NCBI RefSeq assembly: GCF_006438845.1 | Contig: NZ_RCZJ01000001.1 | Span: 62,001-126,000, forward strand | Direction of reading: 5' to 3' | Length of the DNA: 64,000 nucleotides | Source: Variovorax ginsengisoli | GTDB taxonomy: Bacteria > Pseudomonadota > Gammaproteobacteria > Burkholderiales > Burkholderiaceae_C | Notes under the pieces: generated by a model | The model's input: only the letters and a program-made list of their open reading frames with translations | The model's database searches: none | What the model was told of the DNA's origin: nothing | Translations under genes and position numbers: made by a program | In this document: positions 1 to 8,800 of the stretch, one piece after another | How positions within the stretch are numbered: position 1 is the stretch's first letter | Layout: each line of letters starts with the position of its first letter

Positions 1-1
1 G

Positions 2-451
2 GAAGACATCTCGAACGGCCTGGACATCATCAACGTCGGCAAGTTCCAGATGGCCAGCCGTGCGTACGCCGGCCGCTTCAACTTCAACGGCGCGGACCAG
101 CAGAAGAAGGTCGGCACGCTGTCGGGCGGTGAGCGTGGTCGCCTGCATCTGGCCAAGACGCTGATCGCCGGCGGCAACGTCCTGATGCTCGATGAGCCGT
201 CGAACGACCTGGACGTGGAAACGCTGCGCGCGCTGGAAGACGCGCTGCTCGAATTCGCCGGCACCGTGATGGTCATCAGCCATGACCGCTGGTTCCTCGA
301 CCGCATCGCGACGCACATTCTCGCGGCCGAAGGCGACAGCCAGTGGACCTTCTTCAACGGCAACTACCAGGAGTACGAAGCCGACAAGAAGAAGCGTCTG
401 GGCGAAGAAGGCGCGAAACCGAAACGTATGCGCTACAAGGCGCTGAAGTAA
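2..451 (+). CDS. ettA: Energy-dependent translational throttle protein EttA (ABC-F), C-terminal part
   Basis: This is the C-terminal 149 residues of an ABC-F ATPase; the reading frame is open at the left window edge. It shows the ABC signature LSGGERGR, the Walker B block [19 protein letters not shown] and the switch histidine in [17 protein letters not shown]. The tail [14 protein letters not shown] is typical of EttA. EttA binds the ribosomal E site and gates entry into elongation according to the ATP/ADP ratio (family knowledge). ABC-F proteins lack membrane domains and none is seen here. An intrinsic terminator follows the stop codon. The paralogues Uup and YheS are less likely given the tail sequence. 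Confidence 0.93.
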   Translation, partial: EDISNGLDIINVGKFQMASRAYAGRFNFNGADQQKKVGTLSGGERGRLHLAKTLIAGGNVLMLDEPSNDLDVETLRALEDALLEFAGTVMVISHDRWFLDRIATHILAAEGDSQWTFFNGNYQEYEADKKKRLGEEGAKPKRMRYKALK

Positions 452-468
452 GCCTCGTTCGCTCCCTG

Positions 469-497
469 AAAAAGCCAGCCGTTGCGCTGGCTTTTTG
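469..497 (+). terminator. Intrinsic terminator after ettA
   Basis: Positions 469-479 (AAAAAGCCAGC) pair perfectly with 486-496 (GCTGGCTTTTT) around a six-base loop, giving an 11-bp stem whose 3' arm ends in five T. It lies 18 bases past the ettA stop codon. The A-tract on the 5' side means it could also work in the opposite direction. Confidence 0.9.
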
Positions 498-573
498 CTT
501 TGACGGCCTTGTCCGACATCTACATTAACAATTGTTCACATAGGATTCGCCTTCTTACAACGGGGGGCGGCGG

Positions 574-1737
574 ATGGTTCGGCACAGCAGGTTTCTGGGT
601 TTTTTCTTCGTCCTGTTCGGACTCCTTATCAATCAGACTTTCGCGGCCACGGTCTCGCTGGCAGGTTTCGCCTACGCAGGCGACTACGCGAGCATCGGCG
701 CCCGGTTCCCCTACTCGCAGGGCTTCGACAAATCGCTGGGGACGACCGGCGTCAACGGGTTGATCCGCCAAGTCGTCACGGCGCAACCTCCCCAGGGCTT
801 TGAGCTCGACACGGCCAACCTGATGGAACTGAAGGGCCGCGACCAGGCGATCAGCGTGGCGCTGGTGCTCAACGGCGAGACGGTGTCCACGGAGCGCTTC
901 GGCGACTACGCCAAGGTGTTCATCCAGCTTCGCGCCCAGGCCATGTTCTTCGATTTCAAGTCCATGACTGTGCTGCGTGCCTACCCGTTCAGCGTGGCTT
1001 ACGTCGACCTGCTCGATCACGCGCCGACCGAGGCGGAGATCGCCGAACGCGTGCGCACGCTTTACCTCGGTGCATCAGGCACCGCCGGCATGCTCAACCG
1101 CTTTGCCGATGCGTTGTCACGCGCCAGCCTGCCGGCGCAGGTGCCGCGCTTCCTGCAGGTTTCCCAGGCCACGGTGAGCGACGAGGTGCGCAAGCTGCTG
1201 CCGGCAGCGCTGGCCAACCAGCCTGGCGTGGCGGAGACCTGGGTCGCGGACATGCTGGGCGAGGCCATCTCGAGCCGCACCGGCGTGCCGATCCTTCCCT
1301 ATGCCAAGGGCTACGCCATCGGCAAGGTGATGTCGATGCGCGTGGCCGACGGAACCGTGTTCGACCTGAAGCTGCCCGAGCCCGACTACGCGATCGCGGT
1401 CGACCTCACGCGCTTCGGCCGCTTCGAGCACGCCAAGGTGGCCGCCGGCACCAGCTACATCTACGCATCGAAGGTCAACATCAAGGTGCAGCAGCCACTG
1501 GCCAACCGTATGTACCTCGACGCCGAATTCAAGAACGGCGAAGTGAAGACGGTGCCGTCTTCGCAGCGCAGCGTCGACGATTTCCCGGCCTACGGCGACA
1601 GCCTGCGCGGTCTGTTCACCAAGCTCTCCGGCGTGCTCGCCGGCGGCACCGATCCGTGGCTCAAGGACGCAACCGCGTCCCCGGGCATCGACAAGCAAAT
1701 CATCGCCACCAAAGAGGTACTCCAGTCATGCAAATAG
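574..1737 (+). CDS. Uncharacterised exported protein, first gene of a four-gene envelope operon
   Basis: The protein has 387 residues. A hydrophobic stretch (residues about 8-24) ending TFA-A looks like a cleavable Sec signal peptide, so the mature protein should be periplasmic or outer-membrane associated. I do not recognise the rest. It looks like a mixed alpha/beta soluble domain without membrane segments or repeats, and its only cysteine is the second-last residue. The gene overlaps the next one by 10 bases and shares its strand with two more exported proteins, two of the four resembling FlgT/CsgG. A role in the same envelope complex is inferred from position only. The start is the first ATG that gives a signal peptide, behind a G-rich stretch. 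Confidence 0.8.
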   Translation: MVRHSRFLGFFFVLFGLLINQTFAATVSLAGFAYAGDYASIGARFPYSQGFDKSLGTTGVNGLIRQVVTAQPPQGFELDTANLMELKGRDQAISVALVLNGETVSTERFGDYAKVFIQLRAQAMFFDFKSMTVLRAYPFSVAYVDLLDHAPTEAEIAERVRTLYLGASGTAGMLNRFADALSRASLPAQVPRFLQVSQATVSDEVRKLLPAALANQPGVAETWVADMLGEAISSRTGVPILPYAKGYAIGKVMSMRVADGTVFDLKLPEPDYAIAVDLTRFGRFEHAKVAAGTSYIYASKVNIKVQQPLANRMYLDAEFKNGEVKTVPSSQRSVDDFPAYGDSLRGLFTKLSGVLAGGTDPWLKDATASPGIDKQIIATKEVLQSCK

Positions 1738-2924
1738 CCTTGCCACTCGCCGCCCGGATGGCGCGTCATCCGATGCGCGTCTTCGCCCTGATGTTGCTCG
1801 CCTTCGGGCTCTTGTTCGTCGCCCTGAGCGCGCAGGCGCAGGTCGCCACTGCGCGCGGCAAGGCGTCGGTGCCCTATGAAGGCTCGGTGTTCGGCAGCAA
1901 GGCCAGCCCCGAGGTGAAGGAGCGCGCGATGCGCGAGGCGCAGGTCAAGGCGGTGGAGTTCTACTATGCCGAAGCCGGCGAGGCCGAGTCGGCCAACTTC
2001 GATGCGATCCGCGAACGCGTGGGCGCCAACCTCGACAAGTTCATCCTCGATGCCACCGTGCTCGACGAGCAGGACCAGACCGACAAGCGGGTCTACACCG
2101 TCACGGTGCGCACCTCGATCAACGTCGCGAAGCTGCGCAACGCGGTCAAGGCCGGTTCCGCGACGGCCGCGACGGCCAAGGGAGACAAGTCGAAGCTCAC
2201 CTTCCTGTTCGTGTCGCGCCAGGTCGATTCGGAAAAGACCTTCGACGACCGCGTCTACCAGCGTGTGGACCGTGGCGTGAAGGTCGATGCCCAGGGCTCC
2301 GACAAGCGCCGCGGCAGCGAAGGCGAATCGATCCGCGGTGGCCAGATCGGCACCAATGCCTCGCGCAGCCGCGACGCGTCGTTCGAAGCCAAGCGCACCG
2401 ACACCATCGAGACCGGCGGCAGCACCACACGCAAGGCCAGCGAATCGACGTGGCGCATCTTCCCGAGCGCCAACCTGAACTCGGTGTTCACCGGCATCTT
2501 CGCGTCGGCCGGCTTCAAGGTGCTGGAGGCCGGCTTCGTCGAGCCCTACACCAACGGCCTGATGAAGATCAAGAACGTCGAGAACGACTACAAGACCGGC
2601 AATGACCTCGACCCCGCGACGCTGCGCGACGTGGTGCGCGGCCTGCAGGCGGCCCAGGTGCCTTACCTGGCCTTCGGCACGCTCGACGTGGGCTTGGCCG
2701 ACGTCGATCCGGCCAGCGGCCTGCAGCGCGTGGCCGTCACCGTCACCGGCAAGATCCTCGACCTCACCAGCGGCATCCCCGAGAACATCTCGACGGTCGG
2801 CCCGGTGCAGTACGCCGGGCTCGGCCCGACCGAGGCCGAGGCGCGCGGCAACGCGCTGAAGAAGGCCGCCGACAGCGCCGCGCGCGAGCTTGTCAGCCAG
2901 GTCACCAACCTCGGCCTGCGCTGA
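1728..2924 (+). CDS. Uncharacterised exported protein with FlgT-like domains
   Basis: The protein has 398 residues. The ATG at 1728 is chosen because AAAGAGG lies 10 bases upstream and it yields a signal sequence (hydrophobic core about residues 17-34, ending AQAQ). After it comes a segment with regularly spaced alanines (KERAMREAQVKAVEFYY), as in the N-terminal domain of the flagellar protein FlgT. A charged, low-complexity middle follows (about 165-250). The C-terminal half resembles the TolB-N-like middle domain of FlgT/CsgG proteins and ends in an alanine-rich helix. The similarity is by pattern and distant. No flagellar or curli gene lies nearby. It starts inside the previous gene, so the two are probably translationally coupled. 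Confidence 0.78.
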   Translation: MQIALPLAARMARHPMRVFALMLLAFGLLFVALSAQAQVATARGKASVPYEGSVFGSKASPEVKERAMREAQVKAVEFYYAEAGEAESANFDAIRERVGANLDKFILDATVLDEQDQTDKRVYTVTVRTSINVAKLRNAVKAGSATAATAKGDKSKLTFLFVSRQVDSEKTFDDRVYQRVDRGVKVDAQGSDKRRGSEGESIRGGQIGTNASRSRDASFEAKRTDTIETGGSTTRKASESTWRIFPSANLNSVFTGIFASAGFKVLEAGFVEPYTNGLMKIKNVENDYKTGNDLDPATLRDVVRGLQAAQVPYLAFGTLDVGLADVDPASGLQRVAVTVTGKILDLTSGIPENISTVGPVQYAGLGPTEAEARGNALKKAADSAARELVSQVTNLGLR

Positions 2925-2980
2925 TCGCGCCGGGTCGTCATTCCTTCCCCTTTCCTTTCATCCAGAGAACTCAAAACAAC

Positions 2981-3622
2981 ATGTCCAAGAAACTGACCGT
3001 CATCGCACTTGCCTGCGCCCTTGCCGCCCCTTGCGCTTTCGCGCAGTTCTCGATGCCGTCGATCGGCGGCCTCACCGGCGGCGGCTCGTCCGGCGGCAAC
3101 GAGAGCGGGCAGCAGGACCAGCTCGTGCGTGCCTACGTGTCGGCCAACAAGGAAGTGCTGGTCGCGCAGTCGAAGATCGCCGAGGCGGTCGGTCTGAAGG
3201 AATCGGCCGCGCAGCTGAAGTCGACCGCCGATGCGCTCAGCGACGGCGCCACCAAGGGCAACCTGTCGGACGCGGACAAGATCCAGAGCGACTCATCGAA
3301 GGAAATCAGCGCGCGCCTGCAGGACGGCAACCTGAAGATGGACGCGCAGTCGCAGGCGCTCTACCAGTCGGGCATGGCCTCGCTGGGCCTGGGCGTCATC
3401 AAGTACATCGGTCTTCGTCCCAACGTGGTCGCCTTCAGCAACACGCTCAAGGCGTCGCCGATGCTGGCCATGACCAAGCTCAACGCCGGCGCCTACGTGG
3501 TGACCAACTTCCCGGGCAACGCAAAGAACGTGTACGACACGCTGAGCTACTCGACGGCCTACGCCAAGAGCCACGACATCCCGGTGCCGACGGACGCCAC
3601 CAAGGCGCTCGGCGCGTTCTGA
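2981..3622 (+). CDS. Uncharacterised small exported helical protein
   Basis: The protein has 213 residues and begins with a clear Sec signal peptide (MSKKLTVIALACALAAP, cleavage after AFA). A glycine/serine-rich linker (residues about 26-42) follows, then a largely helical body rich in Lys, Ala, Ser and Asp. The only two cysteines lie in the signal peptide. I recognise no family. The gene is third of four, 56 bases after its predecessor and four bases before a CsgG-like lipoprotein gene. It may be a soluble partner or substrate of the envelope complex those genes suggest; that is inference from position. Confidence 0.78.
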   Translation: MSKKLTVIALACALAAPCAFAQFSMPSIGGLTGGGSSGGNESGQQDQLVRAYVSANKEVLVAQSKIAEAVGLKESAAQLKSTADALSDGATKGNLSDADKIQSDSSKEISARLQDGNLKMDAQSQALYQSGMASLGLGVIKYIGLRPNVVAFSNTLKASPMLAMTKLNAGAYVVTNFPGNAKNVYDTLSYSTAYAKSHDIPVPTDATKALGAF

Positions 3623-3626
3623 TCCG

Positions 3627-5093
3627 ATGAACACCGCACGACTGACGCTGGCACTGGCGCTGGCCTTCTCGGTCTCGGCCTGCGACCAGGCCCGCACCGC
3701 GCTTGACAAGTACACCGGCAAGTCGAAGCCCGCACCGGCGCCGATCGCCGCCGTGGAGCCGCCGGCGCCGGCGGCGCCCACGCCATCGACGCCGGTGGCG
3801 GCTTTGCCCGACGCCGGCAAGGTTGGCACGGTGACCGTGAACGCGCAAGGCACCGGCGCGAGTGCGGCCGAAGCCATCGACGAGGCGATGCGCCTGGCGC
3901 TCAAGCAGGTCAACGGCACGACCATGGATCTGAGCTCCGAGCAGCTGAAGATGACGCTGTCGCTCTCGCGCGGCCGAAACGCCGAGGCATTGCGCGGCAC
4001 CGCCTTCGCCGAGCAGGTGGTGCAGAGCGCCGGCGGCGCCATCACCGGTTTCAAGGTGAACACGCTTGACGGGCCGGACAGCCGCGGCTTCTATCGCGCC
4101 GACATCCAGGCGTCCGTGGCCAAGTACAAGCCACCGGCGGCCGACAGCAAGAAGCTGAAGATCGTGATCGCGCCGTTGCGCTACGACAGCGCCTCGTTCC
4201 CGATGGGCGGGCGCAGCGTGCCGGCCGACAAGGTGGCCGAAGACCTGCGCCAGCAGATCCTCACCGCGCTCACCAACACTGGCCGCTTTACCGTGCTCGA
4301 CCGCGACATGGGCGGTGAGGTGGCGCAGGAGCTCGACATGATCAGTTCGGGCCAGGCCCCGCGCGCCGAGTTCGGCAAGCTGGGCCAGGCCATGAGCGCC
4401 GACGTGATCTGGGTCGGCAAGATCACCTCCTTCGCCTATAACCGCCATGCGCGCCAGTTGCAGACCAGCGACCGCGAGCTGGTGAGCTACTCGGGCGGCT
4501 GGGGCGTGTCGCAGAAGCTGGTGAACGCGGCGACGCGCCAGATCATGCTGTCCGAGTCGCTGCGTGGTGAGGCGCCCAAGGTGGGGGCGACCACGCTGGG
4601 CCGCGGCATCGACGGTGGCCAGGTCAGCGAAGGCATGCAGAACGAGATCGCCAATCGCATCGTCTCGGGCATTGTCTTGCGCACCTTTCCGGTCACGGTG
4701 ATCTCGCGCGAAGGCAATGCGGTCATCCTCAGCCAGGGTGGGCAGGCGGTGCGCGAGGGCGCGCGCTATCAACTCGTGGCGATGGGCAAGGAGATGTTCG
4801 ATCCGCAGACCAACCAGTCGCTTGGCCGGGTCGAATCCGACTGCTGCGAGGTGGTGATCGACCGCGTGACGCCGACCATGGCGCAGGGCCGGCTCGAGCG
4901 CGTGCAGATGCCGCTCGACGGCCTGCAGCCAGGGGCCCTTCAGCTTCGCGGCGTGGTGACTGCGCGCGTGGCCGCAGCCTCGACGGAGGGCGCAGCAGCA
5001 ACGGCGACATCGACGAAGCCGCGGCCAGCGCGACCGGCGGCCGCCCGCAGCGAAGCACCCGCTGCCGCACCGGCGCGCGACGACAAATGGTGA
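3627..5093 (+). CDS. CsgG/FlgT-like lipoprotein
   Basis: The protein has 488 residues. The signal peptide ends in the lipobox V-S-A-C with Cys19 as the lipidated residue and Asp20 at position +2. A proline/alanine-rich linker (32-62) leads to a FlgT-N-like domain (about 65-168). Next comes a CsgG/TolB-N-like domain (about 175-330) containing GRFTVLDRD, a typical CsgG-family motif. A FlgT-C-like beta domain (about 335-450) with the pattern VILSQGG-x-VREGARYQLV follows, then a low-complexity tail. CsgG builds the outer-membrane curli pore and FlgT a periplasmic flagellar ring (family knowledge); neither system is encoded nearby. The gene ends the four-gene operon. The exact role is unknown. Confidence 0.8.
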   Translation: MNTARLTLALALAFSVSACDQARTALDKYTGKSKPAPAPIAAVEPPAPAAPTPSTPVAALPDAGKVGTVTVNAQGTGASAAEAIDEAMRLALKQVNGTTMDLSSEQLKMTLSLSRGRNAEALRGTAFAEQVVQSAGGAITGFKVNTLDGPDSRGFYRADIQASVAKYKPPAADSKKLKIVIAPLRYDSASFPMGGRSVPADKVAEDLRQQILTALTNTGRFTVLDRDMGGEVAQELDMISSGQAPRAEFGKLGQAMSADVIWVGKITSFAYNRHARQLQTSDRELVSYSGGWGVSQKLVNAATRQIMLSESLRGEAPKVGATTLGRGIDGGQVSEGMQNEIANRIVSGIVLRTFPVTVISREGNAVILSQGGQAVREGARYQLVAMGKEMFDPQTNQSLGRVESDCCEVVIDRVTPTMAQGRLERVQMPLDGLQPGALQLRGVVTARVAAASTEGAAATATSTKPRPARPAAARSEAPAAAPARDDKW

Positions 5094-5178
5094 AAGCGCT
5101 GCGGCGCTGAAAGGGCCGCACCGTGGCACACCTTGCAACGGTGCGGTGCCTGCGCCGCAAGCTCGGCGCTGAAGGTCT

Positions 5179-6897
5179 TCAGCCCCGGAGGGACCGGGCA
5201 AGCACGCGTTCGATCTGCAGCGCCAGGTCGGTCAGCAGCACCGGTTTCTGCAGCACCACCGCGTCATGCCCCAACCCAGGCAGCAGTTCACCGACGTCGG
5301 CATGGCCGGTGACGAAGATCATGGGCAGGTCCGCTTTGAGTTCACGCAGCCGGGCCGCCAGCGCCGCGCCGTTCATGCCCGACATTGCGCAGTCGATCAA
5401 GACCAGGTCTGGCATGTGAGCCTGTGCGGCCTGCAATGCCGCGGCGCCGCTGTGCGCCCGGCGCACCTGGTAGCCGCCTTCGGACAAGAGTTCGGCGAGC
5501 ATCTCGCGCATCTCGGCATCGTCGTCCACCAACAGGATCTGTGACGGGCTCGCTGTTGCGGCAAGACGCTGCGATGCCGACTGCGCAGAGGCGTCCGCTG
5601 CAGCCGCTGTGTCCTCCACCACGCGCAACCACAAGGTGATGGCGGTCCCGCAGCCGGGCGTGCTATCGATGCGCGCCGTGCCGCCTGCACGGGCGGCGTA
5701 GCCGGCCACCTGGGCAAGACCGAGACCGGTGCCTTTTTCGCTGGGCTTGGTGGTGAAAAAGGGTTCGAACGCACGCTGCGCGACCTGTGCGGGCATCCCC
5801 GGTCCGTCGTCGAGAACGCACAACGTGAGGTAGGCGCCATCGACCAGTTCAGCGTCACCCGTGGCTTGCTGCAACCGGGTGGCGACGGAGATCGTTCCGC
5901 GACCCTGCATCGCATCGCGGGCGTTGATCGCCATGTTGAGCACGGCGGCCTCGAGCTGGGTCGCATCGCCCATGGTCGCGGTGTGCTCGTCTGCCAGAAG
6001 GAATCGAAGATCGATCTCGGGCCCGAGCGCTCGCGCCAGCATGTCCTGCATCGCGCCCACCAGCCGCGGCACGGAGATCGGCCGGGCATCGGGCAGATGG
6101 TTTCGCGAGAAGTCCAGCAATTGCGACGTCAGTCGGGCACCGTGCGCGGCGGCGCGCAGTCCGCCCGCCGCCCAGCGCCGAACGCGCTCCGTGTCGTCGG
6201 CCTTGCGGTCGATCAGCTGGAAGCTGCCACTGATGGTCTGCAGCAGGTTGTTGAAGTCATGTGCGATGCCACCGGTGAGCTGGCCCACCATGGCGAGGCG
6301 TTGGCTTTGCCGGAAGCTCGCGTGCGCTTCGTCGTCGTCGGCGAGGGCCGCCGTGATCTTGCGTTGCAGCGTTTCGTTTTCCTCCTGCCGCCGCAGTGTG
6401 GCCTCGCGGGCCTGCAGCAGTGCCGAAGTTTGGCGTGCCAGTGCCTGCAAGGCGGCCTCCTGTGCAGGATCGAGGTCGCGGGGCACGGTATCGATCACGC
6501 ACACCGTGCCCAATGCATCGCCCTCGGGCGTGAGCACCGGCGCGCCGGCATAGAAGCGGATGTTCGGGTCGCCCAGCACCAGCGGATTCGACGCGAAGCG
6601 CGAGTCCTGGAGCGCGTCGGGCACCGTCATGACCTGCGAGGGCCGGATGATGGCGTGGGCGCAGAAGGCGTGGTCGCGGTGTGTTTGCGTGGCGTCGAGC
6701 CCGCGTCGCGCCTTGAACCACTGACGGTCGGTGTCGATCAACGAAATCAGCGCGATGGGCGTGCCGCAGATTTCCGACGCGAGCAGCACGATGTCGTCGA
6801 ACAGGGACTCCGGCAAGGTGTCCAGCACCTTCAGGCGCCGAAGGGCCTGAAGACGGCGGGCCTCGTCGGGAGGCGGTGGAAAAGCGGAGGAGTTCAT
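5179..6897 (-). CDS. GAF-domain hybrid histidine kinase with C-terminal receiver
   Basis: The protein has 572 residues and no membrane segments, so it is a cytoplasmic sensor. Residues about 25-165 form a GAF domain (DTDRQWFKAR, then AFCAHAI). The HisKA segment carries the phospho-acceptor His213 in GGIAHDFNNLL. The ATPase domain has an N box (NMAINARDAM), DDGPGM at 363-368 and GTGLGL at 389-394. The receiver (about 453-570) has the acidic VDDD pocket, phospho-acceptor Asp502, Thr530 and Lys551, so all catalytic residues are present. The GAF type is that of methanogenesis/phytochrome-like sensors with unknown ligand. No cognate response regulator or output gene is adjacent, so the target cannot be inferred. 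Confidence 0.9.
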   Translation of the reverse strand: MNSSAFPPPPDEARRLQALRRLKVLDTLPESLFDDIVLLASEICGTPIALISLIDTDRQWFKARRGLDATQTHRDHAFCAHAIIRPSQVMTVPDALQDSRFASNPLVLGDPNIRFYAGAPVLTPEGDALGTVCVIDTVPRDLDPAQEAALQALARQTSALLQAREATLRRQEENETLQRKITAALADDDEAHASFRQSQRLAMVGQLTGGIAHDFNNLLQTISGSFQLIDRKADDTERVRRWAAGGLRAAAHGARLTSQLLDFSRNHLPDARPISVPRLVGAMQDMLARALGPEIDLRFLLADEHTATMGDATQLEAAVLNMAINARDAMQGRGTISVATRLQQATGDAELVDGAYLTLCVLDDGPGMPAQVAQRAFEPFFTTKPSEKGTGLGLAQVAGYAARAGGTARIDSTPGCGTAITLWLRVVEDTAAAADASAQSASQRLAATASPSQILLVDDDAEMREMLAELLSEGGYQVRRAHSGAAALQAAQAHMPDLVLIDCAMSGMNGAALAARLRELKADLPMIFVTGHADVGELLPGLGHDAVVLQKPVLLTDLALQIERVLARSLRG

Positions 6898-7042
6898 GTC
6901 CGGATGCGTCTGTGAATGGCCAGCTGGCGGCGTGGATTCTCCGCGACCGGCCGACGCGGCGCCACCTACCGCGGCGTTCTCCTACGGCCGGCGCGCGGCA
7001 TGCCCCACTGTTTTCGCCCTGTTGTACGCCCACAATACGGGA

Positions 7043-7384
7043 ATGAAAACCTCGCGAATCCTGGCCATGGGCCTGGCTGCCTGCATCTTCGGTGCGGCAG
7101 CGGAGGAACTCAAACTCCCCATCGACAGTGATGAAAAAGGGATCGTCTACGTGGCGCCCGATGTCGTCTCGAACCAGAACACCGTCGTCACCCAAGGTGC
7201 GACGGTTGGCATACAACGCCCGGACGGCAGCACGACCTATGGAGGGATGAACGTCGCTGGCGAGCGGCCGACCTATTCGATCGGCGCCAGCACCGGCGGC
7301 GATGTGTCTTTTTCCGCGGGCGTGCAGTCCGACGGCCGCAAGGAAAGCGCCGGCGTCAAAGCCGGCGTGACCATCAAGTACTGA
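7043..7384 (+). CDS. Small exported protein of unknown function
   Basis: The protein has 113 residues. The ATG at 7043 is chosen because it starts a short signal peptide (MKTSRILAMGLAACIFGAAA); longer in-frame extensions have no such feature. The mature part (about 92 residues) is Gly-, Ser- and Thr-rich, contains no cysteine, and alternates polar and hydrophobic residues. This suggests a small beta-strand protein, ending in Tyr as many outer-membrane beta proteins do. I do not recognise a family. It stands alone between two genes on the opposite strand and must have its own promoter, perhaps in the 145 bases shared with the divergent kinase gene. Confidence 0.7.
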   Translation: MKTSRILAMGLAACIFGAAAEELKLPIDSDEKGIVYVAPDVVSNQNTVVTQGATVGIQRPDGSTTYGGMNVAGERPTYSIGASTGGDVSFSAGVQSDGRKESAGVKAGVTIKY

Positions 7385-7401
7385 GACGGCCCGCCACGCC
7401 G

Positions 7402-8763
7402 TCAGGAGGCGGTTTGCGGAGCCGCCGAGCGTGCGTGACTGGTCACGCGTTGCCGCACCTTGAAGATGTTGTTGCGCAGCGCATACAACTCCTCGGCATA
7501 CGACAGCGGCACGGCCACCTTGTTCACCACCCGGTCGAGATCGTCGAGGTCTTTCAGCAATGTCTCGCGGTCGCTGTCGCCGCCATCGAGGCGGCCTTCG
7601 ATGTCGCGCAGCCGCGCGTACCAGCGGAAGACCCGCGAGCGCACGCGAAATTGATAGAGCGGCGGCACCACGCGGCTCAGCGGCAGCATCAGCACGACCA
7701 AGCCCCCCAGCACCAACCACATCCGCTCCACCAGGTTGCTGGCCCAGAAGGGCAGATAGCGCTGCCAGAACGGCGGCGTGCCGTTGATGGCGCGATCGCC
7801 TTCAGGGCTCACCGGCAGCTCACTGGTGCGCGTGTTGGGGAAGTCGCGTGCCCGGTTGAACCATCCCGCATCGCCGTGCAGCGTCTGTGCGCTTTGCGCG
7901 AACAGCTGGCGCAACGCCGGGTGTGTTTCTTCGCGCGCCAGCAACGACGTGGTGGCCGCCAGCATCGACACATCGGCCGGTGGCAGGTCCTGCGCCAGAT
8001 CGACCACACCCCGGGGCAGGCTCACCGCCGAGAGGAAGGCGAAGCGGCGCGAATAGGCATCGCTCTGGCCGAAGTCCATCAGCGCGATGCCGGGCGCCCG
8101 CAGCAGGCGCTGCACCAGCGGCGACTGCGGTGCCGAAGCCAGGACGATCACATCGAGCAGCCCGCCCTGCAACGCCTCGGTGGCGGAGGTCTGCTCCAGG
8201 TGCGACAACTGGAGCCGCGCCGCGTCCAGATGATTCGCGCGGAACATCTTGTCCATGATGTCGGGCACGCCGCTGCCGATCTTGTCGATGTTGACGCGCA
8301 AGCCCTGGAGTTGGGCCACGGACGTCAGTGCGGCGTTCTTGCGGTCGACGCGGCGGGCTGAATCGGTGCGGTAGAACACCCACAGCGGCTCGTAGAAAAG
8401 ACTCCCGAGCGACCGCAGGCCGGCTTCTTCGTCGGCCACCACGTCGGCGCTGCCGCCGCGCACGAAAGCGACGTCGGCACTGCCGTTGCGCAGCATCTGC
8501 AGATTGTCCGAAGAGCCGTCGCTCGGCCGCAGTTCGACCTCGATCCCGTTCACGGCCAGCGCCTGCGCGTAGCGCCGCCCGAACTCGGCGTAGGCGCTGC
8601 CGGCCGGCCCGGTCGCCAGCGTCACGCGCTTGGGCGGCTGCGGCTGCAGGTACCAATAGGCGGCGATGAGCAGTCCGATGACGAGGAAGACGACCGGCCC
8701 GGCCGAGGCGATCAGGTCGCGAATCGACAGCAGGATCAGCTTGAGGGTTTTGGGCATGGACAT
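7402..8763 (-). CDS. Membrane-anchored TAXI-family solute-binding protein
   Basis: The protein has 453 residues. An N-terminal membrane segment (about 14-36) is followed by a periplasmic domain starting KRVTLATGPAGSAY, the hallmark of TAXI-type TRAP solute receptors. The receptor domain includes DGSSDNLQMLRNGSADVAFVRGG. A second membrane segment (LVLGGLVVLMLPLSRVVP, about residues 346-363) precedes a cytoplasmic helical tail of about 80 residues. TAXI receptors normally feed a TRAP permease (DctQM), but none is present in this window. The protein may be a sensor or an orphan receptor. It is last in a run of four same-strand genes, 37 bases after a peptidase gene. An ATG two codons inside the chosen start is equally possible. 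Confidence 0.85.
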   Translation of the reverse strand: MSMPKTLKLILLSIRDLIASAGPVVFLVIGLLIAAYWYLQPQPPKRVTLATGPAGSAYAEFGRRYAQALAVNGIEVELRPSDGSSDNLQMLRNGSADVAFVRGGSADVVADEEAGLRSLGSLFYEPLWVFYRTDSARRVDRKNAALTSVAQLQGLRVNIDKIGSGVPDIMDKMFRANHLDAARLQLSHLEQTSATEALQGGLLDVIVLASAPQSPLVQRLLRAPGIALMDFGQSDAYSRRFAFLSAVSLPRGVVDLAQDLPPADVSMLAATTSLLAREETHPALRQLFAQSAQTLHGDAGWFNRARDFPNTRTSELPVSPEGDRAINGTPPFWQRYLPFWASNLVERMWLVLGGLVVLMLPLSRVVPPLYQFRVRSRVFRWYARLRDIEGRLDGGDSDRETLLKDLDDLDRVVNKVAVPLSYAEELYALRNNIFKVRQRVTSHARSAAPQTAS

Positions 8764-8800
8764 CGAAATTGCCTCGCGGTGGGCGCGGTAGTGAAAGCCG

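Noticed and set aside
527..536. AACAATTGTT palindrome upstream of the four-gene operon as an operator
   Set aside because: Only 10 bp, A/T-rich and no second copy at a meaningful spacing; I could not place a convincing promoter around it.
574..5093. Curli (csg) or flagellar operon
   Set aside because: No curlin, CsgE/F, flagellin or flagellar ring genes are present; only domain-level similarity of two proteins.
3480..5201. 573-codon open frame on the minus strand
   Set aside because: Antisense to the CsgG-like lipoprotein gene; His/Arg/Gly-rich composition typical of GC-rich shadow frames, no domain, no ribosome site.
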